Shown: positions 1 to 6,038 of the stretch, in pieces
How positions within the stretch are numbered: position 1 is the stretch's first letter
Layout of the letters: every line of letters starts with the position of its first letter
Assembly: GCA_900551205.1 (NCBI GenBank)
Contig: URUW01000063.1
Coordinates: 1 to 9,120, forward strand
Direction: 5' to 3'
DNA from: an uncultured Collinsella sp.
Lineage (GTDB): Bacteria > Actinomycetota > Coriobacteriia > Coriobacteriales > Coriobacteriaceae
Length of the DNA stretch: 9,120 nucleotides
Translations under genes and position numbers: made by a program
Notes under the pieces: model-generated
Told to the model about the DNA's origin: nothing
The model's input: only the letters and a program-made list of their open reading frames with translations
Databases searched by the model: none

Positions 1-53
1 CTTTACGCCCGCGCCCTGCACAGAGTTCGGTTCTCCGCGGTATCTATATGTAA

Positions 54-88
54 TAAAAAAGCAGGTAGAGACACTTCTCTACCTGCTT
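54..88 (-). terminator. Intrinsic terminator of ssrA
   Basis: Read on the minus strand, a perfect 12-bp stem (AAGCAGGTAGAG / CTCTACCTGCTT, arms 77-88 and 59-70) closes a 6-nt loop and runs straight into a U-rich tail (the A-run at 54-60 on the plus strand). It begins 9 nt after the CCA end of the tmRNA, so it ends that transcript. There is no U-tract in the plus direction, so it acts on the minus strand only. Confidence 0.93.
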
Positions 89-96
89 GTAACTAT

Positions 97-460
97 TGGT
101 GGAGGCGCGGAGAATCGAACTCCGGTCCACGAAAGCCCCCTGATTGGCATCTCCAAGCTCAGTCGCTGGTTTTGTCTCGGACGCTTTGCGCGCAGCGACA
201 CGCTCGCGGCGTCCTAACCGGTTCGGTCTTAGCCTGCGCCATACCGATTACGTGCGCAGGAGCATTCCCCTAAAATGACGTCGCGCCGGTGTCGGGGAAA
301 TCACCGGGTTGACGCGCCGCTATAAATTAAGCAGCGAGAGCCATAGGCTCAAAAGAAGAGTTGTTGTCAATTCAATTTGACGGTACCCCTGTTTAACGAG
401 GCGAGGAGACCTCGGCTTGCTTCCTCTCTCAGAGCTATCGTGTCGAAACCAGTCGCCCCC
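97..460 (-). ncRNA. ssrA: tmRNA (transfer-messenger RNA)
   Basis: This RNA rescues ribosomes stalled on broken mRNAs: alanylated tmRNA with SmpB enters the A site, and its internal reading frame adds a degradation tag. On the minus strand the 5' end reads GGGGGCGACTGGTTTCGACA (from 460) and the 3' end is a T-arm, CGGAG-TTCGATT-CTCCG, followed by CGCCTCC, A and an encoded CCA (ending at 97). The 5' GGGGGCG pairs with CGCCTCC over 7 bp, and the third pair is G-U, the known identity element for alanyl-tRNA synthetase. The tag frame ends in ALAA and a stop, as expected. The 364-nt length is normal for a one-piece tmRNA. Both ends are well fixed by the acceptor pairing; the transcript probably starts further upstream and is trimmed. 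Confidence 0.96.
327..368 (-). other. tmRNA proteolysis-tag reading frame
   Basis: This is the mRNA-like part of ssrA. Starting from a GAC resume codon (368-366) the frame reads DNNSSFEPMALAA and ends with TAA (329-327). With the alanine carried by tmRNA itself, the tag is ADNNSSFEPMALAA. The hydrophobic ALAA end is the usual signal for ClpXP-type proteases. An in-frame TGA two codons upstream of GAC supports GAC as the resume codon, but the exact resume site is inferred. Confidence 0.85.
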
Positions 461-558
461 GAATGCTGGGAAAGTCTGGATGGCATCGGGCACAAAAGCA
501 CCCAACAGCCGTCGACTTTTCAAGGAACATGCGGGACGAGCCCCGCTTGTGGAGTGTT

Positions 559-567
559 ATCTTACCA
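559..567 (-). promoter_or_regulatory. Candidate extended -10 of the ssrA promoter
   Basis: The minus strand reads TGGTAAGAT, an extended -10 (TGn plus TAAGAT). Transcription would start near 551 and leave a leader of about 90 nt before the mature tmRNA 5' end at 460. No good -35 hexamer is visible at the right distance, so this is only a candidate. Confidence 0.3.
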
Positions 568-634
568 CGTTCTAAAGGCAGACAGCTGTTCTATGCACGA
601 GCTGTGAAGACCCCAATGTGCGCCGCACTTCGCA

Positions 635-663
635 CTTTTGCTACCGATCGCGTCACGTATATT
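635..663 (+). promoter_or_regulatory. Candidate promoter of the 144-residue gene
   Basis: A good -10 hexamer, TATATT (658-663), lies 37 nt before the ATG at 700. The -35 position 17 nt upstream (CTTTTG, 635-640) is poor. The distance fits a leader of about 30 nt carrying the GAAAGGA ribosome site. Confidence 0.35.
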
Positions 664-699
664 TTCGCCAAGCACAACTGCCCCGTCGAAAGGACCGTT

Positions 700-1134
700 A
701 TGGATACCAAGCAGCAACTCGTCAATGCCCTCGCAGGCCTGGGCTCAACCATTACCGAAGCTATGGATGTCATCGAAGGCTTTGTCCCCTGCGGACATCC
801 CGCCCTCACGGTATCGAACGCACTCGTCGCGCTGGACGCCAACGATGATGTGGCTCTCGCCCAGCAGCTTGAGACCGTCGAGGGCTTTATCGACCACGTG
901 AGTGAGAACCGCGGCGTGGCCGCCTACCACGGCATCGAGGTCGAGCTCGCGGGTCCCAAAGCCGATCTGCTCGCAGCAATCCGCGAGGTAGGCGCCCTTA
1001 TGCAGACCGCAGGCGTCAAGAACACCCAGGTCAACGAGTGGGTCTACCGCAGTCTGGCAGCACTCGGCAGCTCCGACGAAAAGGCAGCCGAGCAGCTCGC
1101 AGAAAGCCCCGCCATTAAGGCCGAGCTTTTGTAA
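700..1134 (+). CDS. Hypothetical helical protein, 144 residues
   Basis: I do not recognise this protein. The ATG at 700 is chosen because a clear ribosome site, GAAAGGA (688-694), sits 5 nt before it. The open frame extends upstream to 463, but that part overlaps promoter DNA and has no start with a ribosome site. The product begins MDTKQQLVNALAGLGS, is acidic and Ala/Leu/Glu-rich, and looks almost wholly alpha-helical. It has no signal peptide, no membrane segment and no metal or nucleotide motif; a single Cys occurs in FVPCGHPAL (about residue 31). It is probably a small soluble cytoplasmic protein. It is transcribed away from ssrA and converges on the PIN gene, so it seems to be a single-gene unit. 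Coding is well supported; function is unknown. Confidence 0.8.
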   Translation: MDTKQQLVNALAGLGSTITEAMDVIEGFVPCGHPALTVSNALVALDANDDVALAQQLETVEGFIDHVSENRGVAAYHGIEVELAGPKADLLAAIREVGALMQTAGVKNTQVNEWVYRSLAALGSSDEKAAEQLAESPAIKAELL

Positions 1135-1143
1135 ATAGCAGGC

Positions 1144-1180
1144 GCGGGCCCCTTGGCGCATCGTCGTCCAAGAGGCCCGC
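1144..1180. terminator. Hairpin between convergent genes
   Basis: Arms 1144-1156 (GCGGGCCCCTTGG) and 1168-1180 (CCAAGAGGCCCGC) pair over 13 positions with one mismatch around an 11-nt loop. It fills most of the 58-bp gap between two converging genes (stops at 1134 and 1193), where a two-way terminator is expected. Neither side has a real U-tract, so it may be weak or may only protect 3' ends. Confidence 0.45.
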
Positions 1181-1192
1181 AAACAGTTCGCG

Positions 1193-1687
1193 TCAACCGA
1201 TAGCCGCGCCACCACGTTCGGCCAGCGCGAGAATCGGCATCATTTGGCGCGGGGTCTTTGCTGCAAGATCGGCATGTTCGAGCAGCTCGCGATCGTTGGT
1301 CACCAAGTAATCGACCTGCGCGCGCTTGCACGCGGCGAGCACCAAGTTGTCCTCGTAATCGCGATGGAGCGCTAAGTATTTGTCGGCCAGCCAAAGGTCC
1401 GACGCATCTGCACCCACGGCCGTGGCGTTTTCGGTCATGTTCCGAACAAACGCCAACGCCGCATCGCCAATTGCACGGGCAGATGCCTCGTCGAGCGCTT
1501 CCCCACTGGCAAGAACGCTACGCTTCAGCTCGTGTTGGACAACGTACAGCACGTCCTTGGCGATATGCACCGGAAAGAACAGCAATGCCCCCGCCTCCGC
1601 CGCCTGCCCAATAAACGCACGCGCGGCAAGCGACTCAGCATGGTCGACGCAAAACGAATCAACCCATACGTTGGCATCCAAACGCAA
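1193..1687 (-). CDS. PIN-domain protein (putative ribonuclease)
   Basis: The protein looks like a PIN-fold, metal-dependent ribonuclease of the VapC type. From TTG at 1687 the product is 164 residues. The first strand carries the typical acidic site (MRLDANVWVD, D4), a later acidic patch is DYEDNLVLAA (D110, D113), and the C-terminal site is LVTNDRELL (D132). These acidic positions hold Mg2+ or Mn2+ in the family. The start is uncertain: TTG at 1687 puts the first PIN strand at the N-terminus and has a weak GCAGG 4 nt upstream. A GTG at 1750, 5 nt after the ATPase stop, would add 21 Arg/Pro-rich residues encoded by a terminator hairpin, which is unlikely; a TTG at 1681 is also possible. No antitoxin gene is visible beside it, so calling it a toxin would be speculation. 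It may depend on readthrough from the ATPase operon. Confidence 0.78.
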   Translation of the reverse strand: MRLDANVWVDSFCVDHAESLAARAFIGQAAEAGALLFFPVHIAKDVLYVVQHELKRSVLASGEALDEASARAIGDAALAFVRNMTENATAVGADASDLWLADKYLALHRDYEDNLVLAACKRAQVDYLVTNDRELLEHADLAAKTPRQMMPILALAERGGAAIG

Positions 1688-1731
1688 AAGGCCTGCGCCC
1701 GGACGACACCGATGCCGTCTGGGCGCAGGCC
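1686..1731 (-). terminator. GC-rich terminator after the metal ATPase
   Basis: On the minus strand an 11-bp perfect stem (GGCCTGCGCCC, 1731-1721, with GGGCGCAGGCC, 1700-1690) continues with an imperfect inner stem (four pairs at 1702-1705 with 1716-1719) and is followed by TTTT (1689-1686). It lies 25 nt after the ATPase stop codon. It overlaps the likely start of the PIN gene, so it may set how much transcription reaches that gene. Confidence 0.75.
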
Positions 1732-1755
1732 AGATAACGTGGGCGAACACGTCTG

Positions 1756-3822
1756 CTAACGCAGGTACGCCTTTGCGTTGCCCAGGCTGTAGGCGATCGT
1801 TGAGCCGTTGTGCAGCAGTGACGACGTCTGCGGAGTGATCATGCCGGTAATACCCAATGCCAACAGCGCCGAGTTGGTGAGCATCACCTTGGAATACGAA
1901 CTCGTCAGACGGTCGATGAGACCCTGACTCATGCGGCGCAGGCGCACGATCGCGGCCAGATCCGTATCGGTCAGGATGATATCGGCGACTTCCTTGGCGA
2001 TGTCGCTTCCGCCACCCATGGCCAGGCCCACGTCGGCCAAACCGAGCGCCGGCGAATCGTTGACGCCGTCGCCCACCATGGCAACATGGCGCCCCTCGCT
2101 CTTAATGCGTTCCACATAGGCGTACTTGTCCTCGGGCAGCAGTTCGGCCTTAAACTCGTCGACACCCGCCTCGCGCGCAATGCGCTCGGCCGTGCGCTCG
2201 GAATCGCCCGTGAGCATAACGACATGCTTGACGCCCAGCGCATGCAGGTCGGCGATGGCCTCACGGACCCCAGGCTTGAGCGGATCTTCGATGCCGAGCA
2301 CGCCGACGACCTTTCCATCGACCGCCAGATACAGCGGCGACAGGCCCTGCATCTGGGACTCAATGCGCTCCTTGATGTCGGATTCGAGCTGTGCGCCCTC
2401 GTCCTCAAATACAAAGTGCGCGGAACCGATGATGGCGCGACGTCCTTCAATGGACGAAGCGATGCCGTGCGCCACGATGTACTCGACAGCGGCATGGCGC
2501 TCGCGGTGCTCGAGCTCGCGCTCGCATGCCGCATTGACAACGGCGCGCGCCACCGGATGCGGGAAATGCTCCTCCAGGCAAGCGGAAAGGCGCAGGACCT
2601 CATCCTCGCTCCAGCCATCGGTGGTGAGTACGCAGGCAAGACGCGGCTGCGCCTCGGTGAGCGTGCCGGTCTTATCAAAGACAATGGTGTCGGCCTTGGC
2701 AAACGACTCAAAGTACTTCGCGCCCTTGACCATAACACCCATCTTGGCGGCATCACTCATAGCGGTCATGACGGCGACCGAACCCGTGAGCTTGAGCGCG
2801 CACGAGTAGTCGACCATCAGCGCCGCCGAGGTCTTGATAAGGCTGCGCGTGGTAAGCGCGACCAGACCCGCAAGCAGGAAGTTCCACGGGACGATCTTGT
2901 TGGCGAGGTCTTCCATGTGCGACTGGCCCTCGGACTTGAGCGAGTCGGCCGTCTGCACGAGCGAGACGATCGAGCGCAGCTTGGTCTGCGCCGTGTTAGC
3001 GCGCACGCGAACCAAGATGCTGCCGTCTTCCACGACGGTTCCGGCGAACACGTCGTCGCCCACGCTGCGTTCGACGGCCAGCGGCTCGCCGGTCAGGGTC
3101 GCCTGGTTGACCATAGCGTTCCCCTGCTCGACAACACCGTCGATGCAAATGGACATGCCAGTGCGCACGGCGACCAGATCGCCAGGCTCGAGCTCGGTCG
3201 CGGCAACGCTTACCTCGGTATCGCCGACGACCTTTTGCGCCTTGTCGGGCACATCGAGCAGCGAGTTAATGAGCTCGTTTTCGCTCATGGCGCGGGTGTA
3301 GTCCTCGAGCAGCTCGCCCACGTTGAGCAGGAACATCGTCTGGCCCGCGGTGTCGACATCACGCTTGACGAACGAAATGCCGATGGCCGAAGCGTCGAGC
3401 ACGGGAACGGTCAGGCGCGGCTGCGCGAGCTCACGGAGGGCGGCGCGCAAAAAGGTCATGTAACCGGCCACGACAAACACCGCACGCAGGGGCGTGGGCA
3501 AAAACCAGCGACGTGCGTAGTGGGCGCCGACAAGTGTGGCAAGATCCATGACGAGCTTGTGCTTGCGCGGCTCGAGTTGTATCACGTAGCCCGTCTTTGC
3601 GTCGGCAATGGCCTGAGCACCGACGGCGGCCAGCACGGCATCGCGTCGCGGCTCGTCGTACTCCAGCGCCATCTGGCCAATGCGGCCATACACGCGCACC
3701 TTGCGCACGCCGTCGATGTCGCCACCAAGCTTAAGAAGCGCATCGAGATCGCTCTCTGGCACAGGACCCGCCAACTGGAGGCGGGTCCTGCCGGGGATCT
3801 CGCTGATAATCGAGAATCTCAT
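1756..3822 (-). CDS. P1B-type heavy-metal-translocating ATPase
   Basis: This membrane pump of 688 residues uses ATP to move a metal ion across the cytoplasmic membrane, most likely outwards. An N-terminal HMA-like fold (about 1-65, with PGRTRLQL) has no CxxC metal site. The core has the actuator TGE (244-246), the phosphorylated Asp in DKTGTLT (D383), the nucleotide-domain HP pair (H422-P423), TGD (538-540) and the hinge GDGVNDSPAL (584-593), so it looks catalytically intact. The membrane metal motif, usually CPC, is here DYSCALKL (S340-C341-A342-L343-K344). A conserved-looking HNGST (671-675) lies in the last helix. The metal cannot be read from sequence; Zn, Mn and Fe are possible. It starts 18 nt after the stop of the small gene upstream with a modest CAGG ribosome site, so the two form an operon. 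Length is normal for the family. Confidence 0.93.
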   Translation of the reverse strand: MRFSIISEIPGRTRLQLAGPVPESDLDALLKLGGDIDGVRKVRVYGRIGQMALEYDEPRRDAVLAAVGAQAIADAKTGYVIQLEPRKHKLVMDLATLVGAHYARRWFLPTPLRAVFVVAGYMTFLRAALRELAQPRLTVPVLDASAIGISFVKRDVDTAGQTMFLLNVGELLEDYTRAMSENELINSLLDVPDKAQKVVGDTEVSVAATELEPGDLVAVRTGMSICIDGVVEQGNAMVNQATLTGEPLAVERSVGDDVFAGTVVEDGSILVRVRANTAQTKLRSIVSLVQTADSLKSEGQSHMEDLANKIVPWNFLLAGLVALTTRSLIKTSAALMVDYSCALKLTGSVAVMTAMSDAAKMGVMVKGAKYFESFAKADTIVFDKTGTLTEAQPRLACVLTTDGWSEDEVLRLSACLEEHFPHPVARAVVNAACERELEHRERHAAVEYIVAHGIASSIEGRRAIIGSAHFVFEDEGAQLESDIKERIESQMQGLSPLYLAVDGKVVGVLGIEDPLKPGVREAIADLHALGVKHVVMLTGDSERTAERIAREAGVDEFKAELLPEDKYAYVERIKSEGRHVAMVGDGVNDSPALGLADVGLAMGGGSDIAKEVADIILTDTDLAAIVRLRRMSQGLIDRLTSSYSKVMLTNSALLALGITGMITPQTSSLLHNGSTIAYSLGNAKAYLR

Positions 3823-3840
3823 AGTTTGTGCCTGGAAGCG

Positions 3841-4086
3841 CTACTCAGCTGCGTTGTCCGCGGCGGCCTCGCTCTGGGTGATGTAAGCAGCCTCGGCAAC
3901 CATGTCGTCGACATGAGCCTTGGCCTGCTCGACCATGTCCTGGTAGCCGTTCTTGATGCGCATACCGCACGCAATACCCTGCACGCAGGCATTCTTGACC
4001 GGAGCGCTGGTAAGCAGCTTGATGCCGGCCGTGCCAAGCAGAAAACCGCCACCAACAAGCAGGGTGTTAAACGTCGACTTCTTCAT
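3841..4086 (-). CDS. DUF6110/PacL-like small membrane protein
   Basis: The 81-residue product starts at ATG 4086, chosen for a GGGAG ribosome site (4098-4094) 7 nt upstream; the longer open frame has only a TTG and no site. Residues 7-25 (Gly/Leu-rich) form one membrane helix. A short segment follows, APVKNACVQGIACGMRIKNG, with C34 and C40, and then a Glu/Ala-rich helix to the C-terminus. From memory, the pattern APV..A...A.G.R...E.A...V.D..AEA is close to mycobacterial DUF1490 (PacL) proteins. Those sit directly upstream of the P-ATPases CtpC, CtpG and CtpV and act as membrane scaffolds and metal chaperones. The genome order here is the same. The His/Asp metal tail known from PacL1 is absent. 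I infer a scaffold or chaperone for the ATPase downstream; the family name comes from recall, without a search. Confidence 0.8.
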   Translation of the reverse strand: MKKSTFNTLLVGGGFLLGTAGIKLLTSAPVKNACVQGIACGMRIKNGYQDMVEQAKAHVDDMVAEAAYITQSEAAADNAAE

Positions 4087-4135
4087 GTTGCTTCTCCCTT
4101 TTACCGCATGGGGCGCGGCATGGTGCCTTAGCACC

Positions 4136-4155
4136 CGAGTAAACAAGTTTGCTCG
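4136..4155. promoter_or_regulatory. 20-bp near-palindrome, candidate operator
   Basis: CGAGTAAACAAGTTTGCTCG is a 9-2-9 inverted repeat with one mismatched pair. It lies 50 bp upstream of the small membrane gene and inside the leader expected from the promoter at 4222-4250. A second small repeat, GGTGC-CTTA-GCACC (4122-4135), touches it on the gene side, so the leader RNA could also fold into two stacked hairpins. Size and place suit the operator of a dimeric metal-responsive repressor, but no such regulator is encoded nearby. Confidence 0.4.
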
Positions 4156-4221
4156 AGCACGCTTTTGAAATATCTCAATTTTATCTAACTATCTAGGTCA
4201 GCCATGGCTAACCTTTTGAAA

Positions 4222-4250
4222 ATTAACGATGCGGAGTAACCGATTGTCAA
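4222..4250 (-). promoter_or_regulatory. Candidate promoter of the PacL-like/ATPase operon
   Basis: The minus strand shows a perfect -35, TTGACA (4250-4245), a 17-nt spacer and GTTAAT (4227-4222, four of six matches to TATAAT). Transcription would start near 4215 and give a leader of about 130 nt before the ATG at 4086. An alternative AT-rich -10 (TAAAAT, near 4180) has no matching -35. Confidence 0.55.
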
Positions 4251-4256
4251 TGTGAG

Positions 4257-4273
4257 AAAGGGACTGTCCCTTT
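4257..4273 (-). terminator. Short hairpin after the ABC cassette
   Basis: AAAGGG-ACTGT-CCCTTT is a small symmetrical hairpin 8 nt past the stop codon of the second ABC gene (TAA at 4284-4282). The run after it (TTTCTCAC) is only partly U-rich. It may be a weak terminator, or a copy of a short dispersed palindrome. It sits just before the -35 of the metal operon and so marks the boundary between the two transcription units. Confidence 0.4.
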
Positions 4274-4281
4274 GCCCCTTC

Positions 4282-6038
4282 TTACAACTGCCAGGTAGCT
4301 GCTTCCTTTTGCAGCGCAACCATGCGGGCGAATTCTCCACCTGCCGCCTTGAGCTGCGCCGGAGTGCCCTGCTCGGCAACCACACCATCCTTGAGTACAA
4401 CGATCTTATCGGCATTTTCCACCGTGCGCATACGGTGGGCAATAACGATAACCGTCTTACCTGCAAGCAGACGGGAGAGCGCCTGCTGAACCACGGTCTC
4501 GTTCTCCACATCCAAGCTCGCCGTCGCCTCGTCCAACAGCACGATAGGCGCGTCTTTGAGCAGCGCACGGGCGATAGAGATGCGCTGGCGCTCACCGCCG
4601 GACAGCTTGGAGCCGTTCTCGCCGATCATGGTGTCATAGCCCTGCGGCATGCGGCTCACAAACTCGTCGCAGTTGGCGGCACGCGCGGCAGCAAGCACTT
4701 CCTCATCGGTGGCATCGCGACGACCAAGACGGATGTTTCCCATCACCGTGTCGTCAAAGAGCAGCACGTCTTGGAACACAATGGCGTAGTCGCGCAGCAG
4801 CGCCTCGGGATCCACGCTCGCAACATCCACGCCGCCCACGGTGACCGTGCCTTCGGTGGCGTCCCAAAAGCGCGCGGCCAGGCGGCTCACCGTGGACTTA
4901 CCGGAGCCCGAAGGACCGACCAGTGCCGTGACCTCGCCTTCCTTGGCGGTAAAGCTCACATCGGTAAGAACTTTCTCGCCGGCGCGGCCGTCCTCGCCCG
5001 CACCATAGCCAAATGCCACGTGATCGAACACCACATCGTGGCCTACGGGCTCAAACTGCTCGCTGCCCCGCGCCACGGGCTCTTCCATGATGGAACGCAT
5101 GCGCTTGGCCGACGACTCGGCGGCAAACAGCTCGGACATCAGCATCAGCGCCTGATCAAAGGGCGCATAGATGCGGCTCACCATAAGCAGGAAGGCAAAC
5201 ATCATCAAAAAGTCGACCTGGCCGGAGGCGACCATCGCAGCGCCCGTGACCAACGTGGTGGCAATCCCCAGGCGCAGGATGGCAAAGGCGGAGTTGACCA
5301 AAAGCCCATTGGCGAGCTCGCCCTTGGTGGTCTCGCGCTCCTCGGCATCGATCACGGCGTTGAGCCCCTCAAGATAATGAGTCTCCTGGTTGGTGGCGCG
5401 GATCTCGCGCACGCAGTCGAGCGTCTCCTGGATCGCCTCGGTAACCTTGACCTTCTCGGCACGCACATGGTCGAACACCGGGGTCATGGGGCCGCGTGTC
5501 AGATACAGCACGGCAAAGGCCACGGGCACGCTCCAAAACGCCGCGATCGCCAGCTGCCAGCAAAAGAACAGCGACGCCACGAACACAATGGCGCTTGCGA
5601 TGATGGCACCCCAAAGCTCTCCCAGCACGTGCTGTAGGCGTGCTCCATGGCCTGGACGTCGCCCATAATGGTCTCGGTTAAATCGGCCAGATCACGACGG
5701 CCAAAAAACGACAGCGGCAGCTTGCGCAAGCGCTCGGCGATCTCCATACGCTGCTTGCCGCACTCCTCGTAAAAGATGCAGTAGGTGTAGTAATACTGCT
5801 GCCAGTTAGAGGCAAAGAGCAACACGGAAAAGACCAGGAGGCCGCCCACAATCGGCAGGGCATCCGGCAGGTCGGCACCGGTGGCGAGATGTTCGACAAA
5901 ACCGGCCATGACCAGGAACAATAAGCCCATGCCGGCCATGGTAATGAGATTGGTGAGCGCGGTCCAGAAAATGCCGCGTTTTACGCCGGCGACGCCTTTA
6001 TCGGATAGGAAGTACTTCTTTTGGAATGAGGCGAACAT
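4282..6038 (-). pseudogene. Second ABC half-transporter, broken by a frameshift
   Basis: Rebuilt, this is a 585-residue half-transporter of the ABC exporter fold, partner of the gene before it. The first part starts at ATG 6038 and carries the first two membrane helices and the family-typical LRKLPLSFFGRRDLADLTET, up to EHAYS (codon ending 5631). The rest continues in another frame from about 5628 (VLGELWGAII). Two bases, AC, lie between; one extra C would give AYSHVLGELWG and restore one frame of normal length. The remainder holds more membrane helices, Walker A GPSGSGKST (375-383), Q-loop Q422, signature LSGGE (479-483), Walker B LLDEA (501-505) and H-loop H535, all canonical. The start codon directly follows the TAA of the first ABC gene, with AGGGAGG just upstream inside that gene, so translation is coupled. 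As written, the first part runs on for 43 wrong residues and stops at 5499. It could be a recent pseudogene, phase variation or a sequencing error; the intact downstream frame favours a recent event or an error. Confidence 0.88.

Noticed and set aside
320..523. 67-residue open frame over the tmRNA
   Set aside because: It lies within and upstream of ssrA, in a frame different from the tag.
463..699. 79-residue N-terminal extension of the 144-residue protein
   Set aside because: It begins 3 nt from the tmRNA 5' end and covers the region where promoters must lie; the good ribosome site is at 688-694.
745..1215. 156-residue minus-strand open frame
   Set aside because: It is antisense to the better supported 144-residue gene, has no ribosome site and shows no recognisable motif.
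2086..4131. 681-residue open frame on the plus strand
   Set aside because: It lies fully antisense to the P-type ATPase and the small membrane gene, whose motifs are unmistakable. Long antisense frames are common in GC-rich coding DNA, and its product shows no family pattern.
5626..5636. Programmed ribosomal frameshift in the second ABC gene
   Set aside because: There is no slippery run or stimulatory structure at the join, and this family is not known to use frameshifting; a lost base is simpler.
4252..5637. 461-residue open frame on the plus strand
   Set aside because: It is antisense to the second ABC gene; the His/Gly-rich product is typical of a shadow frame.
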